Assembly (NCBI GenBank): GCA_963969395.1
Contig: OZ017802.1
Coordinates: forward strand, 2,048,501-2,112,500
Source of the DNA: Pseudoscleropodium purum
Lineage: Eukaryota > Streptophyta > Bryopsida > Hypnales > Brachytheciaceae
Length of the DNA: 64,000 nt
Direction of reading: 5' to 3'
The notes beneath the pieces are model-generated. The model was given only the letters and a program-made list of their open reading frames with translations. It was not told the DNA's origin and did not search any database. Numbering within the stretch: position 1 is the stretch's first letter; every line of letters begins with the position of its first letter. Below, piece after piece: positions 1 to 13,141 of this stretch. The position numbers and the translations under genes are program-made.

Positions 1-125
1 TCCAACTGCTGCAGCTGGAACTTTTCAGGTCCAGCCCCCCTCCCCCGGGGCCCCAATGGCGGAGGCCCCGGCGTCTCCTTCCTGCCCCGCCCAGGGACCC
101 CGACCCTCCCGAACTTGGAGTTCAT
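1..125 (-). CDS. Possible N-terminal coding start of a minus-strand gene (partial)
   Basis: Read on the minus strand, an ATG at 123-125 opens a frame that runs without a stop to the window edge, about 41 codons. The peptide is rich in Gly, Pro and Arg and ends in a Gln/Leu-rich stretch (EKFQLQQL). The segment is strongly GC-rich against an AT-rich background. The bases just upstream of the ATG read CAAACCCTAGCAACC, a leader style common in plants. I do not recognise the protein and too little is present to assign a family. A GC-rich leader rather than coding sequence remains possible. Confidence 0.35.
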   Translation of the reverse strand, partial: MNSKFGRVGVPGRGRKETPGPPPLGPRGRGAGPEKFQLQQL

Positions 126-414
126 GGTTGCTAGGGTTTGGCGCTCGGGGTCCGGCCCGTGCAATCCTTCGCTTAAGTTGGCATGGATTGTACTCCTTTC
201 CAAACCCTAGCGATCACTTCCTTCCTCACGACTGACTTGGTCGCAAACCCCAGCCGTTGCACAGGAACTATACCCGGATCCCGCAGACAGCACAAGTCGG
301 TGGGGTCCAAGAATCGCACGCAAACCACCACCACAAATTTGCAGTGTCGTTGCAGGAGGGTTTATGTCGCGCAATTAGGGTTTCAATTTGGAATTACGCG
401 CAATCGGGGATTAG
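126..414. other. Putative leader/promoter of the edge gene
   Basis: Moderate-GC sequence between the possible minus-strand ATG and the minisatellite. It contains two AAACCCTAGC-type motifs, at about 130 (minus) and about 202 (plus). The overlapping short reading frames show no family signature, so I treat it as upstream non-coding sequence. Confidence 0.3.
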
Positions 415-825
415 TACGAGCGAGTTTCATCATCCATCTCGGATTCTTCATCCACAAGAAATCTTTCCGGGGCAAAATTTGCCGCTTGCGTTGTATGTCG
501 GGCCAATGCCGCGCTCATCATCGGATATGACCCCAGAAAGATTTCATCCACAAAAAAGATGATCCAGAAAGATTTCATCCACAAAAATCTTTTGGGGTCA
601 ATGCCGCTCATCATTGGATAGTGCCTTGGATAGTGCCCTAGAAAGATTTCATCAAAAAATGGATCCTCAAAGATTTCATCTACAAAAAAGATGATCCAAA
701 AAGATTTCATTCACAAGAAAAATGACTTAGAAAGATTTCTTCCACAAAAAAGATGATCCAAAAAGATTTCATCCACAATAAATCTTTTTGGGCCAATGCC
801 ACTCATCACCCATTCATCATCAAAT
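415..825. repeat. Degenerate minisatellite, roughly 30-bp units in a higher-order pattern
   Basis: The unit GAAAGATTTCATCCACAAAA followed by AAGATGATCC recurs about eight times with small changes, for example at 536, 566, 641, 680, 699, 728 and 757. A second motif, CAATGCCGCTCATCATNGGATA, recurs about three times at roughly 514, 599 and 796, giving a higher-order period. Short open frames in this block are by-products of the repeat. Confidence 0.75.
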
Positions 826-1390
826 ATTGCAGGGAAAAAGAAATATATTTGCCATCTTCATAAAAAAAAAACTTCCACAATATCCTTTTCCTCAAGCATT
901 ATCTTATATAAAATGTTTGAGAAAGAGAGCAAAGACAATAATAAATATACATCATATACATGCCAATGATTGGTCACATATGATTTAGAATACTAAATAT
1001 CAGCATGAACATTCATTGTTAACTAAATGAGAATTGAAGTGAGTTACTTGATAGGATAAATAATACTATAGATACAATAATACTAAATTTCATTATTAGT
1101 TTGTGTATATAGGTACTATTGGATCTTATTATCTTGGAAATGTTGAATAAACATAGAGTTGGCTCTCATATACAACAAAAAAATGATCATTTTGTGAGAA
1201 AAATTGCAACCTTCTTCAACTTGAGTTCACATAGATTTATAGTTAGTATGAGAAAAAAACACTATTGCCCTTTACTTGACAATTCAATGTGCCTCTTATT
1301 TTCTATATTCATTGAATATTTTTTGTTATACTATGTGCCTAATGTGTTGCCTAGTTATTGCAAGTGTTTGTTTATTAGCATGTGCATGTA
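826..1390. other. AT-rich intergenic, nothing supported
   Basis: No coding frame with family similarity, no clear repeat and no RNA gene seen. Confidence 0.5.
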
Positions 1391-1612
1391 CACTACAAGA
1401 GAAAGAAGTGCTTCAAGTGAGTTTTTAAGTATAGTTTAAACATAAGATTTTATGTAATGACCTTTATGGAGATTTTTTAGCAAAATTTTACTAAAAACAC
1501 GTGTATTTCTAGTTAATTTTTGCTGAAAATCTCCTTAAAGGTCATTACTTAAAATCTTATATCTAGGACTATACTTAAAAACTCACTTAAAAAACCCCTT
1601 TCTCTTGTAGTG
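1391..1612. mobile_element. CACTA-type foldback MITE with 3-bp target duplication
   Basis: The 222-bp segment begins CACTACAAGAGAAAG and ends CTTTCTCTTGTAGTG, an inverted CACTA (EnSpm/CMC-type) terminus. The arms are inverted repeats for about 100 bp each around a short AT-rich loop near 1500. The 3 bp on each side are GTA (1388-1390 and 1613-1615), matching the 3-bp duplication made by CACTA transposases. No coding capacity: a non-autonomous element. Being nearly all inverted repeat, it could give a long hairpin transcript. Confidence 0.85.
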
Positions 1613-1615
1613 GTA

Positions 1616-3835
1616 CTACTCTATATTCTTCACTATATATCTTGTTTTGTTGAGTTCAAAAGGTAGGTGGTTAAGACAAAAAGAGTGATTAAGGATCTCC
1701 AAATGATATGCATCCCCAATTGAAGCTACAAAGCCTCTAGCATCCAACTAGTTGAAACTTAACCTTGTAGGTTTGAAGGTAGTTTTAGCTACAATAGATA
1801 AGAATATTTATTGGAGGAATATTTTTGAGATCATTAGTTTAAGAAGAAATCTAGATGTATGTGTACAATTCTCCAACCTCATATACAATGAAGAGTAGGG
1901 AGATGGACATGTCAAGTGTAAAACATGATCAAAATCCATCATCTACATTGAAAAAAATTCATAATGAAAGTAAATATATAGATGTCTTGTCTTGTGATTT
2001 ATAAAAAAAGTGTCAAATATAAGGTCTTATTAGAGTCACAAACCAAAAAAGGAAAGAATGAGACATTTTGGCTTACAAACATATAGTGGTAATGTTGTAA
2101 ATAAAAAATAAACACATGCAATTATGGATATTACACCAAGCATTATACATGAAACAACTAGATTTTGGGTATGTGTGTAGAATCTATTATAAAAAATGCC
2201 TATAAATTCTTGAATGTAATATTTTTCATTTATCAAAGCATATAACAACAAAGGTATCAATAGTAAGTACTACTTTGTAAGTGAATACATAGGAAAATAT
2301 CATAAATTCCTACAAAAACTTTGATTATATTCAAAACCCTATTTTGCAAAGATGAAGAGAAGATATTTCTTTGAGCCCTCCTCTTTTGCAAGTGGATGCC
2401 AATTAAACATTCTTTAGTAATTGTTACTCCCAGCATGCTCCTCAAATTATTATTTGTTGTACAATACATATGGCTTCTATATTTATTTTCTTTTGTGCTT
2501 CTTTTGATATAGTCTATGATGAATTTTTACATGGTCATGTGTAATTTTCTATAACTTCTATATATATTTGATCTATATTCTTTATATTTGACTTTTATAA
2601 ATAATGCTTTACCAAAAATATAAGAGACCATTTTTTCTAATCAGACTCCACATTCTTTTTGGATTTTCATTTACTTTTGTACCACACAATTTTGCAAGTA
2701 CTTTTGGATCTTGTGGAATCTAAAGATTATATCACTATTTGGAAATTTGAGACCAAAACAACCAAAAATTGTTGTTCAAATGCACCTATGATGTGCGTCA
2801 TGTTGTCTTAGTCAAAATGAGGGAAATGCTATTATATGAGCGTAGAATGTAGAGCTTAGAGCATAAAGCTTAGGTTTGGTGAGCCTAGAGTTTGTTTTGG
2901 AGGTTATTCTTAAAAACATAGGTACCTTTGAAAAGGTGTAAGTAGATATCATATAACCATTGAAGGTACCCCTTTAACATAAAATACCTTATAGATAATG
3001 TTACATATACCTATAACATGGTTATCATACACTTTAAAAAAACAATGTTTTAGGTGACTGACTTTAGGTGACATCCAATGTGATTACCTATGTTTGTATA
3101 TCAATAATAATGTCCTTTATACCATTGAGGTTTGATTCAATTAATGACCTTGGTCTACCAAATCACTTCCCTCATTCACCATGTGTACCATGGTTGAATT
3201 TGCATATATACATATACAATATACAAATTGCTATTTATAAAATCTACTAGATTTCTCTTGATTTGGTCAAAAAAAGTTTTGTAGTGCCTTAAACAACATA
3301 ATGTAGGTGGTATCATTATAAGAATCTATTGATAAAGTTAAGTCATGACCACTAGTGCCTAAAACAACAAAAAAATGTTGATTTTCTATTGTTTTGGTCA
3401 TAGTTTTTCTATTAGTGAATCTATTGGTCTTCATTTTGAAACCTTTCGGTATATTATTTCTATTCTAGGAATTAAATAAAATACAATTTAATTACAAACC
3501 TACATTCTTTTAAGGATTAACCCCTAATAGGTCTTCAATACATTTATCTCCCACATATAGAAAGTGTTTTGGGATACTAAGATGTATTTGAATGGGATTG
3601 AAGTTCAAAATGATTTGAAATCTTCTATGAACACAAAAGTGTTGACATTTTTTGGATGTATGAGAGTTTTTCACATCATGGAAAAAAAACCTTATAGTTG
3701 ATTGGTGGGAAGTGTATTAGCTTCTAACCTAGTTGCCTTTTAAGCAATATACTCCTAAATTACTATCTTCCAAATTGTCCAAATTTGCTCATACAAGATA
3801 AGAGCAACCCCATTAAGTCCTTAATTCCTAAAGCA
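1616..3835. other. AT-rich intergenic, nothing supported
   Basis: Low-complexity AT-rich DNA with only short random frames. A TTAACCCCTAATAGG stretch near 3514 resembles the ends of the TTAA elements at 40899 and 56530, but I found no partner end. Confidence 0.5.
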
Positions 3836-5336
3836 GCGGTGCTATTTTGTGAGCATGAGCTTGTGAGTGTTGAATAGGGATTATGTAAGCATTGAGCTTA
3901 GAAATTTAAAAAAACATTAGAAAATTTAATAATATTTTAAAAATAGATTCCATCTAAAATTTTTAATTAAAATTTACTATTTTTAGTACATTTTTGTACC
4001 TATTACTATATACCTATTACCGTGGATCTATTACCATAGTTATGTAAAATTCAAATGAAAATTATAATTTTTCGTGTTGTTTAAAATATTAGAAGTATAC
4101 ATTATGAAAATGATGAATTCAATTGATGTGAAAGATGGATGGAGATGGAAATAAGTTTGTACATAAAATTGGTTGATCATTGTTCTATAGCAACATGGAT
4201 CTTTTTAGAATTGATAAGAGGTTACCAATAATTTTCTCTTGATGCATTGTTGTTGGACTTGATTAGATTTTAGAAAAGAAATTGTTGATGAGAATTATTT
4301 TTACATCTAATGATCTGTCATAGTGAATTTTATTTGGTTGATCATCGTCTAGTAACATCATGGATCTTCTTAAGGTCAATAAAAAAGTACCAACACTTCC
4401 TTCTTGATTTGCAAGTATGTGGACTCTTTTAGATTTTAGAAGATAAAATTTGGTAATAGGAATTCATTATATGTAGAAAGATTTGAGCTTGCTCCTAATT
4501 TTATTTTTATTGATTACTATATTATTATAGCATGGGTCCTCTTGGGGCCAATGGTAGGTACCTATACTTTTGTCTTCATGTGTTGATAATCGAACTTGTT
4601 AAGATTTTGGAAGAAAATACTTAGTTGATAGGGATTATTTATATAAAGAATGAACTCAATTATACCAAATTATTGATTAGTTGATCATTGTCCTCTTGTA
4701 AGACCTCCCAAGGTCCAATTCTTCCATCTTTGATCACATGGTCATTTGGTTAATCATTCCCCTTTTATTGCTTGGGACCTCTCAGTGCTGAAAAGAGGAT
4801 TGGGTAAGAGGATTACTAAAAAGAAGATTGGGTACTTGCCATCTTAATGTGTTAATTACTAGACTTTGTGAAATTTTAAGAAAATAATTGGTTAATAATT
4901 AGGATTTGTTTGAAATTGAATGAGGTTGTTGAATACCTTTTAGCACCGAGAATAGATACCTAGTTGCAAGGAAGAGATTTTTTTTCCCCCCCTCCTTTTC
5001 TTCCTTGTAGATAGGGGTCTCCTCTTGGTGTTGAGAGATACCCATAATAAGAAGAAAGTGATTATAAAAATCAAAATCTCAATGCAACAACCTCAATTGA
5101 TTTCAAACAAATTTTAATTAATCACCAATTTGTTTTTCTTAAAATTTTGCAAAATTCAATAAGTACCACATCAAGATTGTTTAATGAACCATAGTGATAG
5201 GTTCATGGTAATAGGTCCACAATAATAGGTACTAAAATTTACCAAAATTAATAGATTTTGACTAAAATTTTTAGATGGAATCTCTTAAAAATTATATGCT
5301 CACAAGCTCACGCTCACACTCACAAAATAACAACCT
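3836..5336. mobile_element. 1.5-kb foldback element with internal tandem repeats
   Basis: The left arm (about 3836-4050) and right arm (about 5190-5332) are inverted copies. Both run from a G(C/T)TATTTTGTGAG end through ATTCCATCTAAAA to a series of CCTATTACC-like repeats; the left arm has about 70 extra bases. A second inner inverted pair (about 4850-4938 with 5083-5165) shares GAAATTTTAAGAAAA and GAGGTTGTTG. There is no reading frame. The structure fits a non-autonomous Mutator-like or foldback element. I could not fix the target duplication, so the superfamily is open. It abuts the element starting at 5338. Confidence 0.65.
4168..4840. repeat. Tandem repeats of about 168 bp inside the foldback element
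   Basis: Four degenerate units start near 4168, 4335, 4503 and 4672. Each has the order TTGATCAT, then CATGGATCTTCTT or similar, then a GATTTTAGAAGA-like stretch, then AGGAATTATT-like. The inner inverted repeat (4850-4938 with 5083-5165) appears to be a further, partly inverted unit. Confidence 0.55.
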
Positions 5337-5337
5337 T

Positions 5338-6245
5338 GGCCCCTAAGGACCAATATGTTTTTTTTTTGGCTACATAGTAATTTTGGGCAAGTACATGTGA
5401 TTGGAGAATTCCATATTTCTAGTCCAAATTTTAATAGAAGATGTAAACAAGGAATATCTTTCATATGCAATAAAGTTCATGACATTTGAAAATATGAGCC
5501 AAAAGTTATGGTCTAATATATATATTTTTTGTAATTGGGCAATTTGGGTAGATCTTAAAAAATCACTTTTTCCAAAAACTAAAATTTGAAATTGGTTTTC
5601 TAAAGTTATACATATTTGAAAAGCTTTTAATCATTCCATTTTGATCAATGAATCAAAAAATTATGAGGATTTTTTTATTTATAGGCAATTATGGATTTTC
5701 TATTCTAAAATAAACTTTGAAGTCCTTTATCTTACTCAATTTTCAGTATTTTTGGAAAAAATATATACTCATAGGATGTAGATTGTTTATTAGAACATAG
5801 CAACCAATTGGCATTTTTCAATCCCATAATTAAATTCTTAACAATTTAGTATTTTGAATCATTCTCTACTACTATCTACTTATTATTTTTTTCCTATATG
5901 TTGTACAATTCCAAATTATCTAAATTTTTTTAAACATGTGGCTGAAGTGTCTAGAAAAAAGAATCCAAAGAAGTAACATCATTTTGGACACATTTTCAAA
6001 AAAAGTGAGCTTGTGAAGTGTAGTTGCCTTGTTTTTTACAAGGCAAAAAAATTATTTCAATGAATTTGAATGCTTATATCTTGCCAACTATCTTGTGGAA
6101 ATTTTAGAAATTCTTACCACATGTTTTTAAGTTAGTATACTACAAGATCCTATGATTATATGTGTCAAAAATAGTTTTTTTTCAAAAAATTGGAACTTGG
6201 ACTAAAGTAGTAGTTTTTGAGCATTTTTGTTAAAAACATAGGTAC
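5338..6245. mobile_element. Diverged copy of the 0.92-kb TTAA-type element
   Basis: It begins CCCCTAAGGAC and is similar over most of its length to the reverse complement of the element at 56530-57451. Shared blocks include TTTTGGGCAAGT near the start, CTTGTGAAGTGTAG near 6010 and CTACAAGATCCTAT near 6140. The second end is diverged and no TTAA duplication is visible, so this is probably an old or truncated copy. Non-coding. Confidence 0.6.
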
Positions 6246-9200
6246 AAAACTTTACTGGTTATCACCCAAATTCCCTTCCTATGATTCCATAATCACCTAA
6301 TTAAGCATTCAAATAGATTAGGGCAATCTCTTATGCCAAAATTTCAATAGAATGCACAAATAAGACCCCAAAGTAGGTCAAAATGGGCCTATCAAATAAC
6401 TACAACACTCTTTCATTCACATTGATACATAATTTTTTATCATGCAATTGTGCAATCATGCACACCTTTACAAAGTAGTGGCCATTGCTTTCCAATGAAC
6501 TAGTGTAATAGTCATGAATTTGCACACATTCTATTTTTTTAGGCTTGTATGTATCAAAACCAATTTTCTATGCTTGAATCAAAGCCAACGTATGTGGTAA
6601 GCTCCATCTTCCTTGCTTATAAACCTTCCCATCTTTTTGTCCTTGGACATCTTCAAACTCTACCTCATTTTAAAGATTGATTGCCTTTAGATTCCAATTC
6701 ACATCAATAAATGTCCTTGGAGAGGCCATTTGAAGCTAAACATATTATCATATGATTTAATATTATATTGATTAATGAATAGCATATTAAATTAGATTCA
6801 CAAAATCTAATATACAAAAATATCATTATTGCATAATGAATAAACAGTTTTTAAAATTAAAGAATCCTTTGTTTAGAATAAGTAGAAAGGAACCAAAGAG
6901 CCATTTCAAATAGTAAATTATTAGTAATTAAAAGGTAAGAATAAATATAAAATGATTAAAATAGCCATTTCGAATAATGAAACCAAATAAACAATTCATA
7001 CGGTTCTTTAGCACAATAGTTCAACAATAGTATAGTAAGAAAATCAATAGTGTCTCACCACCCAAATTCCATCCATTTATATAACCAAAGTATGTATTCC
7101 AACATGTGATAAGATCAATTCTTGTGAATTGATTCTTACTAGAAAAATCTTTATATTAATAAACATTCATGAATTTTTTTGGAAAACTAATTATTTTTTA
7201 AACCAATTCTCAAAAATAAAAAATAAAACCTCAAAGCTAGAATTGAAGAGAATCAATTGTAGTAACCAAATAATTATTCAAAAAGATTGCATCTAATTAT
7301 GTACAAAATAAAATTGCACATAGTTATGAAGTCTATATAAATACAAATAGACTATTACAACTAATATTGGTTACATTTAGTTACACAAAGATATTGGTTA
7401 CAAAATTGTGCAAATCATACAGCTAACAAACTATATAATTGTTCCAAACTATTTAGGTTATGGAATTGACTAACTTGAAATTAATGACACTTTCCATTTC
7501 TAATATTTTATACAAACATTAATATTCATAATATAACACAAATATTTATATTCATACACTTATAAATTTTGAAGGTTATGACACTAACTGAACAATATTT
7601 TTCAATTTCTATTTTAACAAGATCATTATATTTTGAAATAACAATGGAAAGATGTGTAACAACAAAACAAAGCTAACTAATTAGCATAGAATTGTGACAA
7701 TATAGCACAACTAACTAATCTACTATAATTTATTAAACCAATCATTAGAGGATTTTGGGGGAGATTGCAAGGGCTATTTCAAGTTGGTGCGCCAAGCACT
7801 TCCCCCCTATAGTTCTGGTGAATGGTTGTTTCTAATAATTTTTTTATTTTTTATTTTTTATTTTTTAAATTAAATTAAATCTTGAAATGAAGAAAAAAGT
7901 TGAAAAAAAATTCATTTTTTTTTGAAATTTTTTTCTAGATGTGGTAGTCGCTGTGCCACATCAACAAGTTGCCTAAGCCATCTACAAGATAGTTCTCATA
8001 GTTTGGAAACTAACAGCCTTCCCAAGGGCGGAAAACTCTTTTGATGCCTACAATTTTATTGATTCAAATTCCAACTAATTCACAAACATTTGAGCCAACA
8101 AGGACTACTAAATTAACATTTGTACTAATACAAACTTTGAAGTTCTTCACAACAACACTCTTTAGTTTTAGTGTTAAAAAGCCAGATTGCACTCACTTGC
8201 AAACCCTAGCAAACTTCATATAACAAATTGGGAGCCAGAAAGTGCCAACGTTTGCCATCTTGGCGGTTGAATGTGACTCCTTGGGGCCAAATCGGCACCT
8301 ATTAAGGCTTCAAAATAGGGTTTTGTCGCCAGCATTTTCTCCCTTTGGCGCCCACTTCTATTGGAGTTATCACCACTACATTCCCATTTCGTGCTTAACC
8401 TGCTCTGCTTTCAATTAAGGTGTCGCCACTCCCTCCTCCACATTACGTCTTTATTGAATTGTGGATTGCTAGCAAACATTGTTGGTGAATGATGTTTTCG
8501 CCATGATTGCTTCTTAATTTCTAGGGTTCGCCTGTCATTGTAGTTGTAATGAAGCACTAATTTTGCAAGGCTCTTTTAGATTGTACGTTTGTGAATTTGT
8601 GCTCCACTTCTTGCAATTTCAATGTTGCTCATCAATTGTGGTCCTAGTGGTTTGAGTTGGTAGAAATGGCATCCTTGCACCTTCATGCACATAATATTTT
8701 GCACATGCATATTAAATTGTTGTTCTTCCCTTGTTTTTGTCATGGTTGAAGTGTTCATCAACTAGGTTTGGAAACTATGCCACTGTTGTTTGTCTTTGTG
8801 TTTGACATTTGCTTTTCCATATGCACACCCTGAAATTTGCTTCGTATACTAACAATTGTGTTTCATGGAGTTTGGAGGACAAGTATTTTAGTCAAGATGC
8901 ATGCGTAGGTCAATTTGCACTTCTATGCAAATCAAACTATGTAAGAATTTCGGATGTATTTACAAGTGTGATGTGTGATGCTATAGATAGTCTGGACATT
9001 GTGTTACTATTGAGGATATTAGCCTAGAACTTTCAAACTACAATGGAGGAGAGCTTAGTGTTGAAGATGGTGGCTTAGGGCTTCGAAGCGACAGAGAGGA
9101 GCTTGTTGTTAGCTTAGAAGGTGATACTTTATCATGTTCGTGATGTTTATATCGTATATTTATGTTGAAAGAATTAATAATCAAGTCATTCATAATTCTG

Positions 9201-11691
9201 TACAAATACTCTAAACTCCAAAATGCTCTTTAGGTCTTGTAATCCTACACTTTTGTCTAGAAAAATTGGGATGGATATTACATTATAGTTTCAAAGTGAA
9301 TGTGATTTCAATATTTTGTTCTACAGTTTTGTAAAGGGGCTTTATTAGCAATTCGAGGAAAATAGAATTGCATTATCCTCAAAACAATAACAAATCTTGA
9401 ATTGCAGAGCAAGAATTGGACCTACCCTACATAATCACATGATTGATCTAAGATTGTTGGCTTCGGTATTTGAATTTGGTTTAGCATCCTTTTGCTTCTA
9501 CTTCCATTGGCTCTCTATTAGTCTATTAATGGCAACAAATTAGTTACAATGGTTACAACCTTTATATCATCGTTTAATATATTCAAAATGATCGTTTCAG
9601 GTTTATGACTCAAGAACTCAATTCCAATTAAATTGTCATTTTTGAAATTGGATCAAGTTTAAGTACTTTAAGCATTTTTGCAAGTAGAGTTTGATATTCA
9701 AGAGATTTCTATGAAGCTTTGAGGAGATCTTTGGGTAAGAATAGAGTTTTATTCAGATCAAATTGTGTATGAATATGTAAAAATTTCTGATGTGTATACA
9801 TATGTATATTCCTACAACTTTGCCTATGATTGTTAGCTAGACTTAGTAGAATGTATGGTTGATCACTAAATTCTTGCATATATTTAAGCCATTGCTATAC
9901 TTTAGCTAATAAGGTAAATCAGCTCTCATGTGAATACTTGTTTGTGTTGTGTAATGGGTTTGTTTGCTCATTTGTAGAGGCTTCTAAACCTTGACATTCC
10001 ATTTTTGTCCACTTGTACAGTTGTCAATGTCTAATTTTTGTGATGTATGTAACTTGGACGACATGTTTTTGACTTTGGCATCGGAAGGTTGTTGGATTGG
10101 ATGCAAGTTATTGTATTTCATATTTTTGACTGTAGTTTTGAGAATTGTATTGATTTTGCTAATGGAAACTAACTAAGCTTTGCAATGCCGTATCCTAGTG
10201 TCCCAAAAAATATGATGCTACAAAAACATTTGTTTGCCTAATTCTCCGAGGCAACATTTACCCATTTTTCCAATTAAGCTACACAAAAATTTTAAGTTTA
10301 CTCAAAGTGTGTTTGCTCCAAGAATTGGTTTGCCCAGAAAAATGTAAAACCCACTATGAATTTGCCAAATACTTAATAAAAAATTTCTTAGGATTGCTAG
10401 TCTAAAACTCCCCCAAATTAGAAAAAGTTGCCAATTGAACGTAGACAAAGTATTCAATATCGCCTTTTCATCCATTCCTAAAATATGAAAAAAAAAGCCC
10501 TGAAGTGAATGCATGTAAATAGCTTGCATAGGGCTGAATAACTTCTTTGATGATTGACAAAATGGAAAAAAGAAGAACATACGAGCTCTAATATAGCCAA
10601 CTTGTGCATTGAGGGAAAGTCACAAAGATAACCTAATTCTAAAGCCACTTCCATGACCATTGATTGGGGGACTATTTGTCTTCTAGTGGTCACATTGATC
10701 ACCAATCCAACATGGAAGCTTGCCCTTAGAGACTTCCCTATTATTATTCATATCTTGAAAAATATTAAAAAAAATAATCCTTGATGCCTTTTACCTTATG
10801 AAGGATGAAGTTTATGCTACAATAGGAAGTATTAGGGTTGAATTTAGGATAATCCCAAAGTTAGAGGCATCATTTGGTGACTCTTTTCAAAGCAAGGAAA
10901 AACTTAGGTTTTCTTCAAATCTAACCTAATGCTTTATAATATCATTTTAAACCCTTGATGACCAAAGTGACCATTTTTTGGTTGTTGTTCCTTTTTTTTT
11001 TTGAATTGCTTATTTTCAAATTTTGAGGATTTTTTTCAATCACAACTGTTCAAAAATATGGACTAAGTTATAATCCAATGGGAGTAGTTTCATCAAATTA
11101 TTATGAATCAAAATTTTCTTGCCTTATAGAACTTTTTAAAAGTTGAATGGTGTAGTGTAGTTAATGACTCATGCTTTGGGGTTCAACTTTGGTATGGACT
11201 AAAAAGTTAGCCAACTAGTGAAATTGTTGCCTATCTAAAATAGGACAAATCCATGGAGCTCAAGGAAAAAACAAGTGTGCCCATTCTTGTTTACTCTTTT
11301 CATTTCATTGACCTCTATACATAATAAGCTTCATCCAAAATTGCAAAATAACTAGAATGTTGCAAAAATTTATAAGAGCATTCTCAATTTTTTTGTCTTT
11401 CACTGAGTACAAAAAGGTTGTCATTTCAAAATATTCTCACTAATATATGCTCCTTCAAAGTACATTACTATGTTTTTCTATTGACCCAAATAAAACTTCA
11501 AATTTAAATATCTATTAAATTGGTGCAATCAAATAATCTGAATTTTTTTGCGGTGCTCATCTTCAATGTGAACTTCAAGAAAAATGAGCAAACAAATTGC
11601 TCAAGTTCTCAATGATGCTAGTGTGCAAGCATGAAAATGCAAGCATTTGAGCCTTGTGTGTATACATATATATTCTACTTACAATACAAAC
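6246..11691. other. Long AT-rich intergenic stretch, no supported gene
   Basis: Only short frames without family similarity. The part from about 7770 to 9150 is less AT-rich and holds an AAACCCTAGC motif near 8204, so a degraded gene or leader may lie there, but I cannot name a product. No RNA gene seen. Confidence 0.45.
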
Positions 11692-11766
11692 ATCTATAAT
11701 ATAGTTATCTATAATATAGGTATCTATAATATAGTTATCTATAATATAGGTATCTATAATATAGTA
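11692..11766. repeat. Tandem 15-bp repeat, alternating variants
   Basis: Five units of ATCTATAATATAG plus two bases, alternating GTT and GGT endings, which makes a 30-bp higher-order period. Confidence 0.85.
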
Positions 11767-11845
11767 ATACTATAATTATGGAAGATTTCTATGATATAGA
11801 CACCTATATCATACTTAGGTATGTAGTCTTCTAAACTCATAGGCT

Positions 11846-12189
11846 CAGGGTTGACGAATCTCTACGTCCGTCCGAAAAAAGCATCCGTAACCCGGACGTC
11901 CGGACGCACAGACGCCGGTGGACGCAACGTCCAGATCGCCGTCGGAAAGCGGACGGGCTGGGCGGGGCGGACGGACGGGGCGGACGCCTAGATCGTGCGG
12001 TCCACATCGGTCCGCGTGTTGATCGGACGGTCGTAATCGGGCGGACGGGGCGGATGGGGCAGACGAGCGGACAGGCAGACGGGGGACAGGCAGACGTTGC
12101 GTCCGCCGGGACCGCGAATGTCAGCGGACGCTGCGGACACAGCGTCCGCGTCCGGACGTCTCGAACGTCCGGATGTCGTGTCAACCCTG
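11846..12189. mobile_element. GC-rich hAT-like MITE (deletion derivative of the 11.7-kb element)
   Basis: The 344-bp element has ends CAGGGTTGACGAATC and (inverted) CAGGGTTGACACGAC. It is flanked by a perfect 8-bp direct repeat, CATAGGCT, at 11838-11845 and 12190-12197. The 8-bp duplication and CAGGG terminus fit the hAT superfamily. It is packed with CGGACG/CGTCCG words and stands out from the AT-rich surroundings. In reverse orientation, its first part matches the left end of the 15647-27379 element and its last part matches that element's right end, so it looks like an internal-deletion product. A frame on the minus strand is only the GC repeat being translated. Confidence 0.9.
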
Positions 12190-12197
12190 CATAGGCT

Positions 12198-13141
12198 TAC
12201 ACTCCTAGGTTCACATACTAGCTTTTCTTCAAATTCTTGGTAGTTTTGTTTTCATTTGGAAAATACATCCCTCTTGGATCATTTGAAGTTAAGTGATTTT
12301 CTTTTGGAATTGGAATTCATAAAGATTTTGTATCAAAGCAATCTTTTAAATTTTAGAAAGCCAAAAGTCACCCAATGTTGTCTTTTTTTTAGCTAGCAAT
12401 ATATTGCCAAATGAAAAAATCTATATAATTTACAAATTACAAATGCTTGGTTTGCACTAAAATTTTATTTTCTTCTACCTAAAATTTTCATCCACATTGA
12501 ATGATATTTCATCTCATTCCATGCCTTTCATCTAATTTCAACTAAAAAACAAAACAATATGATTGATTGCCACCATGTTCAAATTGAATTGCAGGAAATC
12601 CTCGCACCTTGCCACGTTGAGAAGCGGATTGTGCCTTTACTTATTCTCAGCCCTTCGATTGTCAAATGTCTGCTTCGACAGACAAAGCACTCCAATCATT
12701 AGCGCGCAATTGGTGCCGGATTCTTGCTTGAAGGCCAAGATATGTACAATCAAGTCCACTTCATTTACAAATTCTAGACCACAGTCAATTTTCACTGAAA
12801 AGTTGAAGAACTTCAAAAAGCCATATCTTGGCCAAAAACAAATGTAATTTTGAGATCGCAAGGCGTGTTGATATCCTACTGAAGAGTAGTTTACAGTCCA
12901 TATAAATATATACATGTAACATACGTTATCATAGAATGTTTTTGATTCATTGAACCTAGTACCTACCATCTAGTGCTTCCCCCCCTCGCTGAAATGACAG
13001 CTTGAATTCGATGAGGCATGTTAGCTATCAAGTTTTGCAATTGCTCAAGATAGACATCCTCCCAAACCACTTTGATGGTTTTGATCATCTCTTTTTTTTT
13101 TTTTTTTTTTTGTGGTGGCGTAGCAAATCTTTAATGATCTT
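12198..13141. other. Intergenic; 3' remains of the Tc1 element likely reach to about 12990
   Basis: AT-rich to mixed sequence with a T-run at about 13090-13113. The frames at 12563-12969 on both strands overlap each other and match no family I know. The Tc1 transposase C-terminus should fall just left of 13142 but is degraded. Confidence 0.4.
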
